Of a DNA stretch of 64,000 bases, positions 18,360-27,954 are shown piece after piece. This stretch comes from Virgibacillus natechei (lineage in GTDB: Bacteria > Bacillota > Bacilli > Bacillales > Amphibacillaceae). Every line of letters begins with the position of its first letter. Positions within the stretch are counted from its first letter, which is position 1. Under the pieces are notes generated by a model, which had not been told where the DNA came from, made no database searches, and saw nothing but the letters and a program-made list of their open reading frames with translations. Location of the stretch: contig NZ_CP110224.1 of NCBI RefSeq assembly GCF_026013645.1, positions 2,232,001 to 2,296,000 on the forward strand, written 5' to 3'. A program made the translations under genes and the position numbers.

Positions 18360-18389
18360 TTAGGATTACTCCTTTCTATATTGGAAGTT

Positions 18390-19163
18390 TTATAATACTT
18401 TTTTTTCGTTTCTAAGTAAGGAAACCAACTCTTGAACTTGCTCAGATACATCGCCCTCCAGGACTCTTCCTGCTTCTTTTTCAGGCGGTAAAAATATCTC
18501 AACTGTTTTAGTTTTTGCTTCTACATCATCTTCATCTAAATCCAGGTCATCAATTTCAAGTTCGTCCAATGGTTTCTTTTTTGCCTTCATAATACCAGGT
18601 AGTGATGGGTAACGAGGCTCATTCAAACCTTGCTGACATGTCACAAGAACAGGTAGGCTTGTTTCGATAACCGCTACATCCCCTTCTACATCCTTTTCGA
18701 TATTAGCCGTTTCTCCATCTATATTTAAACTTGTAATGGTAGTGACAAACGAGATTCCTAGACTTTCAGCTAACCTTGGGCCAACCTGACCACTTGCTTC
18801 ATCAATCGCAACATTACCTGCAAGTATTAAGTCAGCTTCTTTATCTTCAAAGAACGCTTCTAAGATTTTTGCAGTTGTGTATTGATCTCCTTCTTCAAGA
18901 TCATCTTCTGTATTTATTAAAACCGCTTTGTCTGCCCCCATAGCTAATGCGGTACGTAATTGTTTTTCCGACTCTTCATCACCAACCGTTACAACAGTGA
19001 CCTCTCCCCCATGTGCATCACGTTGGGTTATTGCTTCTTCAACTGCGTACTCATCATATGGATTTATGATAAATTCTGCACCATCGTCTTCAATCTCACC
19101 ATTTGATACATTGATTTTTTCCTCTGTATCGAAAGTCTTTTTTAATAATACGTAGATATTCAT
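18390..19163 (-). CDS. etfB: Electron transfer flavoprotein beta subunit
   Basis: AMP-binding partner of EtfA. The 257-residue sequence has INPYDEYAVEEAI near 32-44, the VVTVGDEESEKQLRTALAMG segment, LAGNVAIDEASGQVGPRLAE and the ETF-beta signature around CQQGLNEPRYPSLPGIMKAKKK. It is preceded by GGAGGATG. It lies between fadB and etfA in the same order as B. subtilis. Confidence 0.97.
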   Translation of the reverse strand: MNIYVLLKKTFDTEEKINVSNGEIEDDGAEFIINPYDEYAVEEAITQRDAHGGEVTVVTVGDEESEKQLRTALAMGADKAVLINTEDDLEEGDQYTTAKILEAFFEDKEADLILAGNVAIDEASGQVGPRLAESLGISFVTTITSLNIDGETANIEKDVEGDVAVIETSLPVLVTCQQGLNEPRYPSLPGIMKAKKKPLDELEIDDLDLDEDDVEAKTKTVEIFLPPEKEAGRVLEGDVSEQVQELVSLLRNEKKVL

Positions 19164-19187
19164 GTGACATCCTCCTTTAGTTTACTT

Positions 19188-19958
19188 TTACTTATCCTGG
19201 AAATTAGGTTTACGTTTCTCAATAAAAGCCTGCACGCCTTCTTTTGCGTCATCTGAACCGAATACCTTACCAAATGCTTTAGCTTCTGCTTGTACGCCTT
19301 TGGAAAACTGTTCTGTTTTTGCATATGGTATTAAGTTCATAATACTATTTATTGAAACACTACTTTTCTCCGCGATCTTACTTACTAGTTTCATAGTTTC
19401 ATGATCGAGTTCCTCAGGTTTTACGACTTTATTAGCAAGTCCAAGCGATTGTGCTTCACCCCCACTGATAGGTTCCCCGGTCAGTATCATTTCGTAAGCT
19501 TTAGCTGTTCCAACATATTGCGGCAACCGCTGTGTTCCCGCAAATCCAGGAATAATCCCCAAGGTGGTTTCTGGAAGGCCTAGTTTAGCATTTTCCGTAA
19601 CAACCCTTATATGACAAGCCATTGCAAGCTCCAGTCCGCCACCTAAGGCTGCGCCATGAATGGATGCAATAACCGGAATTGAAAAGTGTTCAATTCGATC
19701 AAATAATTGCTGTCCCTTTTCTGCTAGCACTTCATAATCGGCTGCATTTTGTAAAGAAGTAAATTCTTTAATATCTGCACCTGCAGAGAAAAACTTCCCT
19801 TCTCCCTTCAATACAATTGCTTTAATAGCAGTATTTTGTGCGATACCATCAAGCTTTTCAGCAAGATCATAAATTAATGTGCTAGATAATGCGTTTGCTG
19901 GTGGACTTTGGATTGTTAAATAAGCTACATGGTCCTTCAATTCATATGCAATAGTCAA
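19188..19958 (-). CDS. fadB: Enoyl-CoA hydratase
   Basis: Hydrates trans-2-enoyl-CoA to 3-hydroxyacyl-CoA in beta-oxidation. The 256-residue crotonase-fold protein has the oxyanion-hole segments FFSAGADIKEF (about 57-67) and GAALGGGLELAMACH (about 104-118), then the ETTLGIIPGFAGTQRLP signature. The two expected catalytic glutamates are present in LELAM and GLPETTLG. It corresponds to ysiB/fadB of B. subtilis and is co-transcribed with fadR and etfBA. Confidence 0.94.
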   Translation of the reverse strand: MTIAYELKDHVAYLTIQSPPANALSSTLIYDLAEKLDGIAQNTAIKAIVLKGEGKFFSAGADIKEFTSLQNAADYEVLAEKGQQLFDRIEHFSIPVIASIHGAALGGGLELAMACHIRVVTENAKLGLPETTLGIIPGFAGTQRLPQYVGTAKAYEMILTGEPISGGEAQSLGLANKVVKPEELDHETMKLVSKIAEKSSVSINSIMNLIPYAKTEQFSKGVQAEAKAFGKVFGSDDAKEGVQAFIEKRKPNFQDK

Positions 19959-20008
19959 AGATATTAACTCCTTTCCCTAATGATTAATGTAAATTATACA
20001 CTCATAAA

Positions 20009-20593
20009 TTATTTTACAGTAAGTCCGTTCGATAATAAAGTATGAATAGTCGGTGCCTGTTTAACTAAATCGTACTTTCCGTCTTTCATTATCCAATTTG
20101 TTACAATTTCATCAATTGTTCCGAATATCATTTGACGTACAAGACGAATGTTTAGATCATCCCGAAAGATATTCTCTTCCATGCCTTCTTTGACTATCTC
20201 ATCAATAACGGCCAGGTAAGGTTTTAATACTTTATTTATTTGCTGACGTAAAGCTGAATTGGATTGCCTTAATTCCAATTGCGTAACGATTGCTAAATGA
20301 TGATCCTCTGAAAGCTGACGTAAATGCATCTCTACTAACGTAAACAATTTTTCATTTGCTTTTTGCTTTTCATTAATCCCTTCTACAATCCGTTCAATGA
20401 ATTGACCCATTTTCTCTTCAAATACAGAAACAAGGATATCTTCTTTATTCTTAAAATAAAGATAGATCGTCCCATCTGCCACCCCCGCTTTATTGGCAAT
20501 CTTGGAAACCTGTGAAGCATGATAGCCATTTTCGGCTATTACTATGACTGCCGCTTCAATTATTTGATTGTATTTTGGTTTTGACTTTTTCAT
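20009..20593 (-). CDS. fadR: Fatty-acid degradation repressor FadR (TetR family)
   Basis: A 194-residue TetR-type repressor that in B. subtilis blocks beta-oxidation genes until long-chain acyl-CoA binds it. The N-terminal HTH has AAVIVIAENGYHASQVSKIANKAG and VADGTIYLYFKNKEDIL. The start at 20593 follows AAGGAGAA; a start 15 codons upstream would run into the operator. An exact FadR-box palindrome lies 31 bases ahead, so the operon is autoregulated. It heads fadR-fadB-etfB-etfA, while lcfA is a separate unit behind it. Confidence 0.96.
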   Translation of the reverse strand: MKKSKPKYNQIIEAAVIVIAENGYHASQVSKIANKAGVADGTIYLYFKNKEDILVSVFEEKMGQFIERIVEGINEKQKANEKLFTLVEMHLRQLSEDHHLAIVTQLELRQSNSALRQQINKVLKPYLAVIDEIVKEGMEENIFRDDLNIRLVRQMIFGTIDEIVTNWIMKDGKYDLVKQAPTIHTLLSNGLTVK

Positions 20594-20623
20594 GTTATTC
20601 TCCTTGAATCTAACAATAATAAA

Positions 20624-20641
20624 TGAATGAATAATCATTCA
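20624..20641 (-). promoter_or_regulatory. FadR operator
   Basis: TGAATGAATAATCATTCA is an exact match to the B. subtilis FadR consensus TGAATGAMTANTCATTCA. It lies immediately downstream of the -10 box of the fadR promoter, where bound repressor would block initiation. Confidence 0.93.
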
Positions 20642-20647
20642 TTTATT

Positions 20648-20676
20648 ATTCTAAAGACATTTATTAAGTTTGTCAA
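20648..20676 (-). promoter_or_regulatory. SigA promoter of fadR-fadB-etfB-etfA
   Basis: On the minus strand a perfect TTGACA (20671-20676), 17 bases and TAGAAT (20648-20653). The operator overlaps the predicted start of transcription. Confidence 0.88.
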
Positions 20677-20699
20677 TGAAAATACTTGTACATTTCGTT

Positions 20700-20776
20700 T
20701 TTAGAAAGCTTGGCTTATCACCAAGCCTTTAGGCGAATGTCCTAGCTCGCATTTATGCAGAAGTTTATACTTGCCT
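20700..20776 (+). repeat. Dispersed intergenic repeat, copy B
   Basis: It begins TTAGAAAGCTTGGCTTATC and continues CCAAGCCTTTAGGCG and TTTATGCAG. GCTTGG/CCAAGC forms the first hairpin. It lies between the fadR promoter and the lcfA stop. Confidence 0.7.
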
Positions 20777-20782
20777 ATCACC

Positions 20783-20817
20783 ATAAAAAGAGCGGTGGGT
20801 CAAGTGGTTTGACTTGC
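20783..20817 (-). terminator. Possible weak terminator of lcfA
   Basis: A short GTCAA/TTGAC stem overlaps the lcfA stop codon and is followed some bases later by CTCTTTTT on the minus strand. The stem is only 5 bp, so this is tentative. Confidence 0.35.
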
Positions 20818-22497
20818 TATATTTTTTTCTTCTTTTTCCTCTTCAACTAACTGTCGTTTCAAGATCTTACCTACAGCTGTTTTAGGTAATTCTTCCCGAA
20901 AATCATATATTCTGGGAACTTTAAATGATGCAAGATTTTCTCTACAATGCGTATTTAATTCTTCTTCTGTGACGGTATATCCATCCTTTAATACCACATA
21001 AGCTTTCACTGTTTCTCCACGATATGGATCTGGTATACCTGCGACAACTGCTTCTTGAATGCATTCATGTTCATAAAGTACTTCTTCAACCTCTCGTGGA
21101 TAAATATTATAACCACCTGCTATTATGATGTCTTTTTTGCGATCTACTACATAAAAATATCCATCCTCATCTACATAACCAAGGTCACCCGTGTATAACC
21201 AACCATTTTTTAAAACATTATCTGTTTCTTCTTGATTATTCCAATAACCCCTCATAATTTGCGGACCTTTTACAGCGATTTCTCCTACTTCACCTGTATT
21301 CGCCTCTTCACCTGATTCCATTGAAAAAATCTTTGAGTCTGTATCCGGCCATGGCACTCCGATACTTCCATTCACACGATTACCCCAGACAAAATTTGCA
21401 TGCGTAACTGGTGACGATTCCGTTAGCCCATATCCTTCCACTAGACTACCGCCTGTTATCTTTTCAAATTGTTCCTGCACGTCGATTGGCAACGGTGCAG
21501 AGCCACTTATGCAAGCCTGAATTGATGATAAATCATATTTGTTTAAATCAGGGTGACTCAACAGACCAACATAGATTGTTGGCGCTCCAGGAAATAACGT
21601 TGGTTTTAACTTTTCAATTGTTTTTAATACTTTTTCTGCATCAAAATTAGGTAAAAGAATCATTTTCGATCCTTGCATAATCGACATATTCATTACGGTC
21701 GTCATACCATAAACATGGAAAAATGGCAGCACACCTAATACAATTTCTTCTCCGTCTTTTGTTTTATGAAGCCAAGCCTTGCACATTTGAACATTAGCTA
21801 CCAAATTATAATGTGTTAGCATGACCCCTTTTGGATTCCCCGTTGTTCCACCTGTGTATTGTAATAAGGCTAAATCCTCTACCGGATCAATTTCAACCTC
21901 GTCATAATTCTCAGATGTCTGAGCAATCATTTGCTTCCAGACATGTGTCTCTTCGCTCTGCTCTACTTTTACAACCATGTTATATTGCTTTTTTTGTATA
22001 AATGGATATACGAGATTTTTCGGAAATGGTAAATAATCTTTAATTCCTGTAACAATGGTATGTTTCAGTTCGGTATTACCACGTACATTTGTTACTCTCG
22101 GTAATAAAATATCTAAGCAAACAATGAAACTCGCGCCAGAATCCTTGAGTTGATACTCCAATTCTCGCTCTTTATACAACGGATTGGTTTGTACAACTAT
22201 TGCTCCAGCCATAAGTGTTGCATAGTAACTAATAACTGCTTGGGGGGAATTGGGTAACATGACAGCAACTTTATCTCCTTTACGTAACCCCAAGGATTGC
22301 ATGTAGTTAGCCATTTTTTTAGATTGTGAATAAAGCTCTTGGAAACTTAGTTCTTTCCCTTCAAAATAAAGCGCTTTCTTTTCACCGTAACGTTCAGCAC
22401 TTTCCTCCAAAAAAGCATGCAATGACTTCTCCTCATAGTCAATCGTGGTCGGTATTTCCGGTGGATAATGCGATTGCCAATTTTTCACTTGTTCCAT
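20800..22497 (-). CDS. lcfA: Long-chain fatty acid-CoA ligase
   Basis: Activates long-chain fatty acids to acyl-CoA via an acyl-adenylate, the entry step of beta-oxidation. The 565-residue protein has the AMP-binding P-loop YTGGTTGNPKG at 214-224, VEGYGLTESSPVTH, the adenylate-binding YTGDLGYVDEDGY, and the hinge and K-motif DRKKDIIIAGGYNIYP. The C-terminal catalytic lysine lies in PKTAVGKILKR. AAGGAGGAATC precedes the ATG. No FadR box was found upstream, which differs from B. subtilis. Confidence 0.97.
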   Translation of the reverse strand: MEQVKNWQSHYPPEIPTTIDYEEKSLHAFLEESAERYGEKKALYFEGKELSFQELYSQSKKMANYMQSLGLRKGDKVAVMLPNSPQAVISYYATLMAGAIVVQTNPLYKERELEYQLKDSGASFIVCLDILLPRVTNVRGNTELKHTIVTGIKDYLPFPKNLVYPFIQKKQYNMVVKVEQSEETHVWKQMIAQTSENYDEVEIDPVEDLALLQYTGGTTGNPKGVMLTHYNLVANVQMCKAWLHKTKDGEEIVLGVLPFFHVYGMTTVMNMSIMQGSKMILLPNFDAEKVLKTIEKLKPTLFPGAPTIYVGLLSHPDLNKYDLSSIQACISGSAPLPIDVQEQFEKITGGSLVEGYGLTESSPVTHANFVWGNRVNGSIGVPWPDTDSKIFSMESGEEANTGEVGEIAVKGPQIMRGYWNNQEETDNVLKNGWLYTGDLGYVDEDGYFYVVDRKKDIIIAGGYNIYPREVEEVLYEHECIQEAVVAGIPDPYRGETVKAYVVLKDGYTVTEEELNTHCRENLASFKVPRIYDFREELPKTAVGKILKRQLVEEEKEEKNIASQTT

Positions 22498-22590
22498 AAT
22501 GATTCCTCCTTCTATATTATATTATACACTTATTATAACGATTAATTTCTATTTTTTGAAATTTTAGCTTCTTTTTTAAGAAAAACAATA

Positions 22591-22665
22591 TTATACCAAG
22601 TACACAATTCCAATTACCACAAATAAAAACGCCACGATGAAGCAAATTTTAATTAATGTTTCCAA
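22591..22665 (-). CDS. Candidate 24-aa single-pass membrane peptide
   Basis: A TTG-started ORF of 24 codons lies six bases after AAGGGGAG, an optimal ribosome site. The product begins METLIKI and is otherwise almost entirely hydrophobic (Phe, Val, Ile, Leu), a single membrane helix with no charged tail. It sits between the mutS2 terminator and lcfA, about 90 bases ahead of the lcfA start. In B. subtilis a larger membrane protein gene, yshE, lies near here, but the two do not look alike. I infer a small membrane protein or leader peptide; function unknown. Confidence 0.5.
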   Translation of the reverse strand: METLIKICFIVAFLFVVIGIVYLV

Positions 22666-22686
22666 TGTATTCTCCCCTTAAATAAC

Positions 22687-22727
22687 AAGACAATGATACC
22701 CCGTACACAAGTTGTACAGTGTATCAT
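22687..22727 (-). terminator. Terminator of mutS2
   Basis: ATGATAC (22693-22699) pairs with GTATCAT (22721-22727), with inner GTACA/TGTAC pairing. A broken T-rich stretch (TTGTCTTGTTATTT) follows on the minus strand. Confidence 0.65.
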
Positions 22728-22750
22728 TATCCCAAATTGAAATCTGGCAA

Positions 22751-25105
22751 TTAATGAAATTCAATAATAGTTACACCACTTCCACCCTCACCCGAGGATC
22801 CAGCTCTTGATGCTCTAATACTTGGATGTTTGTTTACAAACTCCTGCACACCTTTTCGTAGTGCGCCAGTTCCTTTGCCGTGAATAATGGAAACCTTTGA
22901 ATATCCAGCAAGCAGTGTATCATCGATATATTTTTCCAATTTAAATAATGCATTTTCAAAGCGTTCGCCCCGTAAATCCAGTTCTGTTTTCACATGGGTA
23001 TTTGAACCTTTAATCGTCGCTACTGGTTTTTCAACTTTTTCTTTTTGCTTCTCAACGAGTTGGAGATCCTTATGCTTTACTTTAACTTTCATCATCCCAA
23101 CCTGTACGAGATATTCCTTCTCACTAACTTTTTCCAGCACGGTCCCTATTTGATTTACCTTTAACAATTTAACTTCATCACCTAAAGTTATTTCTACATT
23201 CGTTAGGCTTGGCTTATGTTTATGGGTATCCTTAGCTTGTTTGCTGGATAGATTAGGAACGGCATCTTCCAGCATTTTCTTCGCTTCGATCCATTCATGT
23301 TCTTTTAATTGTGTATTGGTTTTCATTGAACGAACTTCATCAACGATTAATTCTGCCTCTTCACGAGCTTTAGTCAGTGCCTTCTCTGCTTTTTCTTCTG
23401 CTTTCTTATATAAATCTTCCCGCTTTTGCTCAAACTGTTTCCAATACTTACGAATATCATCCCTTAGATTTTCACTCTCGAGTAAAATTTGATGCGCTTC
23501 CTGGTAATCTTTCTCTGCATCCAATTGAGACTTTTCCAAAGAGGCGATCATATTTTCAACACTTGTTGAATCTACACCTACATGATCTTTAGCCTGTTCA
23601 ATAACAACATCACTTAAACCCAAACGTTTGGATATTTCAAAAGCATTACTTCTCCCTGGAACGCCTATCAATAAACGGTAGGTTGGTTTAAGTGTTTCGA
23701 TATCAAACTCGACAGATGCGTTCACAACGTTCTCCCTGTTGTATCCATAGGCTTTCAGTTCAGGGTAGTGCGTAGTAGCTAATATAATGGCATTCCTCGA
23801 TACGGTTTCATCCAAAATCGACATCGCCAACGCAGCACCTTCTTGTGGATCAGTGCCGGCACCCAGCTCATCAAATAATACAAGTGTTTTATGGTCGACA
23901 TGTTCTAAAATATCGACAATATTTGTCATATGAGAAGAGAATGTACTTAAGTCCTGTTCAATCGACTGCTCATCCCCAATGTCTGCAAACACATTTTCAA
24001 ATACAGCCATTTCACATCCATCTAATGCAGGGATTTGTAAACCAGATTGAGTCATTAATGTACATAATCCTACCATTTTTAAGGTAACTGTTTTCCCGCC
24101 TGTATTTGGTCCTGTAATGACAATTGACGTATATGCTTCTCCTATTTCCACATCATTTGCAACTACTTCATCCATTGAAATCAACGGATGCCGTGCTTGT
24201 TTCATTTTAATAATACCTTTATCATTCATTTTTGGCATTGCAGCTTTCATTTGCTGTCCAAGCTTGGCACGAGCAAACATGAAATCAATCTTGCCTAATA
24301 CCATAACATTCTCATGTAAAAATGTTTCCTCGCTTGCTATGAGTTCACTTATTTCCTGTAAAATTTGTTCAATTTCCTGTTTTTCTTTTATCCTAGCTTC
24401 TTGTAATTGGTTATTAAGGTCCACGACAGCTTTAGGTTCCATAAATAAAGTTTGGCCTGAAGCTGACTGATCGTGAACAATTCCTCCAATAGAACCACGA
24501 TGCTCTTGTTTAACAGGTAGTACATATCGTTCATTTCTTATGGTGATGATAGAATCTGATAGCATGCTGCTGTTTGATTTTGTATAACTATCCAGTTTGT
24601 CACGCACTCTACTTTCAAATGTACGAATGGAGGAACGAATACTACGAAGTTTTTGAGAAGCACTATCCATCACATGACCATGATCGTCAATACAGCTTTT
24701 GATATACTTTTCCAAATCCTTTAACGGGGAGATTTGCATGACAAGACCTCTTAGAATTGGGATCTCTTCCTCTTCGTCCATATCCTCAATAAAACGTTTG
24801 ACTTGTCTTCCACCATAAATTGTATTGGCAACATCAAGGGCTTCCCCTGTACCCAAAACACCACCTATCTGGCTTCTTGTAAGACTCGCTCTAATATCGG
24901 AAATTCCACCTAATGGTATAGTGAAGTTCATGCGCACAATTTGCGCAGCTTCGTCGGTTTCCTTTTGCAATTCTTGAACTTCCGTTATGTCCGTAGATGG
25001 TTTTAGTTTAGAGGACAAGTCTTTGCCTAAAGAAGTTGCTGCCTGGTTATTTAATTGCTCAATTATCTTTTGGAATTCCAGTACACGGAGAATTCTATCG
25101 TTCAT
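22751..25105 (-). CDS. mutS2: MutS2, endonuclease and ribosome-rescue MutS homologue
   Basis: A 784-residue MutS-family ATPase lacking the mismatch-recognition domain. It has the core and clamp region, Walker A GPNTGGKT near 332, Walker [14 protein letters not shown], a long coiled-coil stretch (about 510-620) and a C-terminal Smr nuclease domain (about 708-784) with LDLRGERFE and [12 protein letters not shown]. In B. subtilis MutS2 has been linked to recombination control and to splitting collided ribosomes. AAGGAG precedes the ATG. The polX-mutS2 order matches B. subtilis (mutSB). Confidence 0.96.
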   Translation of the reverse strand: MNDRILRVLEFQKIIEQLNNQAATSLGKDLSSKLKPSTDITEVQELQKETDEAAQIVRMNFTIPLGGISDIRASLTRSQIGGVLGTGEALDVANTIYGGRQVKRFIEDMDEEEEIPILRGLVMQISPLKDLEKYIKSCIDDHGHVMDSASQKLRSIRSSIRTFESRVRDKLDSYTKSNSSMLSDSIITIRNERYVLPVKQEHRGSIGGIVHDQSASGQTLFMEPKAVVDLNNQLQEARIKEKQEIEQILQEISELIASEETFLHENVMVLGKIDFMFARAKLGQQMKAAMPKMNDKGIIKMKQARHPLISMDEVVANDVEIGEAYTSIVITGPNTGGKTVTLKMVGLCTLMTQSGLQIPALDGCEMAVFENVFADIGDEQSIEQDLSTFSSHMTNIVDILEHVDHKTLVLFDELGAGTDPQEGAALAMSILDETVSRNAIILATTHYPELKAYGYNRENVVNASVEFDIETLKPTYRLLIGVPGRSNAFEISKRLGLSDVVIEQAKDHVGVDSTSVENMIASLEKSQLDAEKDYQEAHQILLESENLRDDIRKYWKQFEQKREDLYKKAEEKAEKALTKAREEAELIVDEVRSMKTNTQLKEHEWIEAKKMLEDAVPNLSSKQAKDTHKHKPSLTNVEITLGDEVKLLKVNQIGTVLEKVSEKEYLVQVGMMKVKVKHKDLQLVEKQKEKVEKPVATIKGSNTHVKTELDLRGERFENALFKLEKYIDDTLLAGYSKVSIIHGKGTGALRKGVQEFVNKHPSIRASRAGSSGEGGSGVTIIEFH

Positions 25106-25185
25106 ACCTACATACTCCTTTTATTTATGAAACTCTGACTAACCCTAAATTCTAGACCTCTACTCTGTCAATAATACTTTTCTAG

Positions 25186-26904
25186 TTACTTATTACGGTT
25201 AAAGTAATCAATAAGTTTTTCTTTTGACCATGTATTCATTATCGTTTCTTTTTGCAGCCAGCCTTTTCTTGCAGTCCCAACACCATATTTCATATGGTCA
25301 AGCATCTCGTAACTATGAGCATCTGTATTCACCGCTAATGTAACACCCAATTCTTGAGCTTTACGCGCCCATTCTGAAGAGATATCTAACCTATTAGGGT
25401 TTGCATTAATTTCAAGTGCCGTTTCTGTTTCCTTTGCTCGTTGCATTAATTTTTCTAAATCAACATTATAACCATCACGTCGTCCGATCAATCGGCCAGT
25501 TGGATGAGCAATGATGGATACATATGGATTGTCAAGTGCTGCATATAATCGATCCATGATTTTATCTTGGCTCTGATTAAAACTCGAGTGGATAGCTCCG
25601 ATTACAATATCCATTTCCCGTAGAAATTCAGTTGAAAAATCAAGGTTTCCGTCTGGTAAAATATCCATTTCTACACCGGAAAATATATGAATATCCTGAT
25701 ACGTTTCATTTAATTTAGCTATTTCCTCACGTTGTCTTCGCAGTCTCGTCTCATCCAATCCGCCTGCAACCCGTAAATACTTAGAGTGGTCTGTAATTGC
25801 CATAAATTCATACCCCATATGACGTACCTGATTCACCATTTCTTCTAATGACTGTGCGCCATCACTCCAAGTTGTGTGCATATGTAAATCACCACGAATG
25901 TCACCTAATTCTATAAGCGGCATATTTTTCTCAAATGCTTCCACCTCTCCTGTATTCTCCCTCACTTCCGGAGGAATATAGGTTAATCCAAAGTGATTGT
26001 AAAATTCTTTTTCTGTGGAGAAGGTCATAACCGTATTGGATTCTTCAATTTCGATTCCATACTCATTTATTTTTTCTCCACGCGCTTTAGCGAGTTGTCG
26101 CATTGCAACATTATGATCCTTTGAGCCAGTAAAATGATGAAGCGTGGAAGCAAATTCACTACTGGTAACAAGTCGGAAGTCCACATTAATATCATAAATA
26201 TCATCTAGAATGATCGATACTTTTGTGTCCCCTTTTGCAATAACTTCCTTTACATGATCCATCTCCAATAGAGTGTCCCGGACTTTCTGAGGTTGTTTCG
26301 TTGCAATGATGAAATCAATATCTTTAATCGTTTCGCGCATTCTACGTAGACTTCCAGCACGAGAGTAGTTTTCCACTTCAGCAATATGATGTATATATGT
26401 TTCAATCTTTTCTGCAATTGGAAGCATTAAAGCAATTGGTAAACGCTCCGGACGTTTTCCTGATTCTTCCAGAGCTGTTATTATTTTCTCTACCGACTTT
26501 TTACCAAATCCTGCTAGTTTCTCTACTTCCCCATTTTCACATACTGTTTTTAATGTCTCTCTATCTGTAACGTTAAGTTCTTGATACAATTTAGCTAATT
26601 TTTTTCCACCTAAACCAGGAAGTTCAAGTAATGGTAGCAAGCCTTTAGGAATTTCTTGTTCCAATTCTTGCAACGTTTCGGATGTTCCCGTTTGGATATA
26701 CGCTTCGATTACAGTACTGGTTCCTTTTCCGATTCCCTTTAATTTCGTAAAATCATCGATGCGCTCCAATGAGCGGTCATCTCTTTCAAGCGCTTGGGCT
26801 GCATTTCGATAGGCAGAAATTTTAAACGGGCTTTCCCCTTTTAGTTCCTGATAAACTGCTATTTTTTCGAGTAGTTTAATAACATCTTTTTTATTTATAG
26901 TCAT
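25186..26904 (-). CDS. polX: DNA polymerase X with PHP domain
   Basis: A family X repair polymerase for short gaps, with a C-terminal PHP phosphoesterase domain giving 3'-5' exonuclease and AP-endonuclease activity in B. subtilis. The 572-residue protein has N-terminal HhH motifs (LKGIGKGTST and LPGLGGKKLAKLY), the Pol X segment GSLRRMRETIKDIDFIIAT with its aspartates, FTGSKDHNVAMRQ, and the PHP motifs DLHMHTTWSDG, ITDHSKYLR, GAIHSSF and NTDAH. Length is typical. It lies between cvpA and mutS2. Confidence 0.96.
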   Translation of the reverse strand: MTINKKDVIKLLEKIAVYQELKGESPFKISAYRNAAQALERDDRSLERIDDFTKLKGIGKGTSTVIEAYIQTGTSETLQELEQEIPKGLLPLLELPGLGGKKLAKLYQELNVTDRETLKTVCENGEVEKLAGFGKKSVEKIITALEESGKRPERLPIALMLPIAEKIETYIHHIAEVENYSRAGSLRRMRETIKDIDFIIATKQPQKVRDTLLEMDHVKEVIAKGDTKVSIILDDIYDINVDFRLVTSSEFASTLHHFTGSKDHNVAMRQLAKARGEKINEYGIEIEESNTVMTFSTEKEFYNHFGLTYIPPEVRENTGEVEAFEKNMPLIELGDIRGDLHMHTTWSDGAQSLEEMVNQVRHMGYEFMAITDHSKYLRVAGGLDETRLRRQREEIAKLNETYQDIHIFSGVEMDILPDGNLDFSTEFLREMDIVIGAIHSSFNQSQDKIMDRLYAALDNPYVSIIAHPTGRLIGRRDGYNVDLEKLMQRAKETETALEINANPNRLDISSEWARKAQELGVTLAVNTDAHSYEMLDHMKYGVGTARKGWLQKETIMNTWSKEKLIDYFNRNK

Positions 26905-26939
26905 CTCGTTTTCACCTGCTTTATTAGTATCTGCTTATC

Positions 26940-27010
26940 CTTTTAAGAGAGACGGACTCGACGAAGGTAAATACAATTTGTACAACACATACAAATGTCT
27001 CTCCTACATT
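26940..27010. other. Intergenic inverted repeat between polX and cvpA-like gene
   Basis: GAGAGAC and GTCTCTC form a 7-bp pair separated by about 45 bases. The loop is too large for a clear terminator and no T-run follows. Confidence 0.25.
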
Positions 27011-27038
27011 GATTCAACCTCATTAAAAAGGATTAATT

Positions 27039-27593
27039 CTAGTTATTAAATAAGTTGGGCACATGTGTAAACCATAAATCAGTTATTTTATCTGAAAAAT
27101 ATGGTGTGTTCTCTATTATAAATAATGCTATAAATGAATTATTTATCCATGATTGTATTCCTTCAACAGGGGTTAAAGCAAGGATGTAAAGAACAATGAA
27201 AAGAATAAGGTAAATTTCTAAAAAACCTAAAACTGCACCCAGTATTTTATTAATAGATTTTAACACAGGTAAATATGCTACGAAGTCGAGCATTGAAGCT
27301 ATAATTTGTAATAATATTTTAACAGCAAAGAAAATGATGGCAAAAGCAATTGCATTGTAAAATCCGCTTTCGAGTGGGAGGGATTGAAGGAATTCAGCCC
27401 ATGCACTGTCATTGGATATCTGTGGGTATGGTATCCACAGTGAAATCCGTTCTCCAAGAACATCGTAGTAGAGAACAGCAACAATGAATGCTACAACAAA
27501 ACCGACTAAATGAAATAATTGTAAAATGAACCCTCTTCGTAAACCAATTAAAAAACCCAAAATCAGTAATACGATTAAAATTAAATCAAACAT
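27039..27593 (-). CDS. yshB: CvpA family membrane protein
   Basis: A 184-residue integral membrane protein with four hydrophobic segments (about 1-35, 65-90, 100-130 and 150-165) and the CvpA-type N terminus GFLIGLRRGFILQLFHLVGFVVAF. The CvpA family is linked to colicin V production in E. coli and to envelope and stress phenotypes; the molecular role is unclear. It follows zapA by three bases, so the two are translationally linked, as in B. subtilis yshA-yshB. Confidence 0.88.
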   Translation of the reverse strand: MFDLILIVLLILGFLIGLRRGFILQLFHLVGFVVAFIVAVLYYDVLGERISLWIPYPQISNDSAWAEFLQSLPLESGFYNAIAFAIIFFAVKILLQIIASMLDFVAYLPVLKSINKILGAVLGFLEIYLILFIVLYILALTPVEGIQSWINNSFIALFIIENTPYFSDKITDLWFTHVPNLFNN

Positions 27594-27596
27594 ACT

Positions 27597-27860
27597 TTAT
27601 TTATCCTCTTTCCTATTTAACGAACCTGCCAATTTAGCATAGTCCTCTTTAAGTTTTAAATAATCATTCATTGTATTGACAGCAGTAAGAACAGCAAGTT
27701 TCGTTGTATCAAGATTTTCATTCTTTTCTTGAATGTCCCTCATTTTTTGGTCTACCAAACTTGCAACCATTTCTACGTGGCTTGCAGATTCTTCGCCAAT
27801 TATTGTGTAAGATTTATTGTGTATCTCTACTGTCACGCGTTTTTTATTGTTATGAGCCAC
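27597..27860 (-). CDS. zapA: Cell division protein ZapA
   Basis: Binds FtsZ and bundles its filaments at the division site. The 87-residue protein has a small N-terminal domain with the family motif KSYTIIGEESASHVEMVASLVD and a C-terminal coiled coil (about 45-85) for tetramerisation. It starts at GTG, eight bases after AGGAGG. In B. subtilis rnhC lies between pheT and zapA; here that place holds only a non-coding palindromic element. Confidence 0.94.
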   Translation of the reverse strand: MAHNNKKRVTVEIHNKSYTIIGEESASHVEMVASLVDQKMRDIQEKNENLDTTKLAVLTAVNTMNDYLKLKEDYAKLAGSLNRKEDK

Positions 27861-27954
27861 ACTGGTATCCTCCTGCCTGAGAAAAATTGTTCACCTAATA
27901 ATAACATGAAGTGAAGCAATTAGGAAATTAGGAAGCATATGGCTTCTAACCCCT

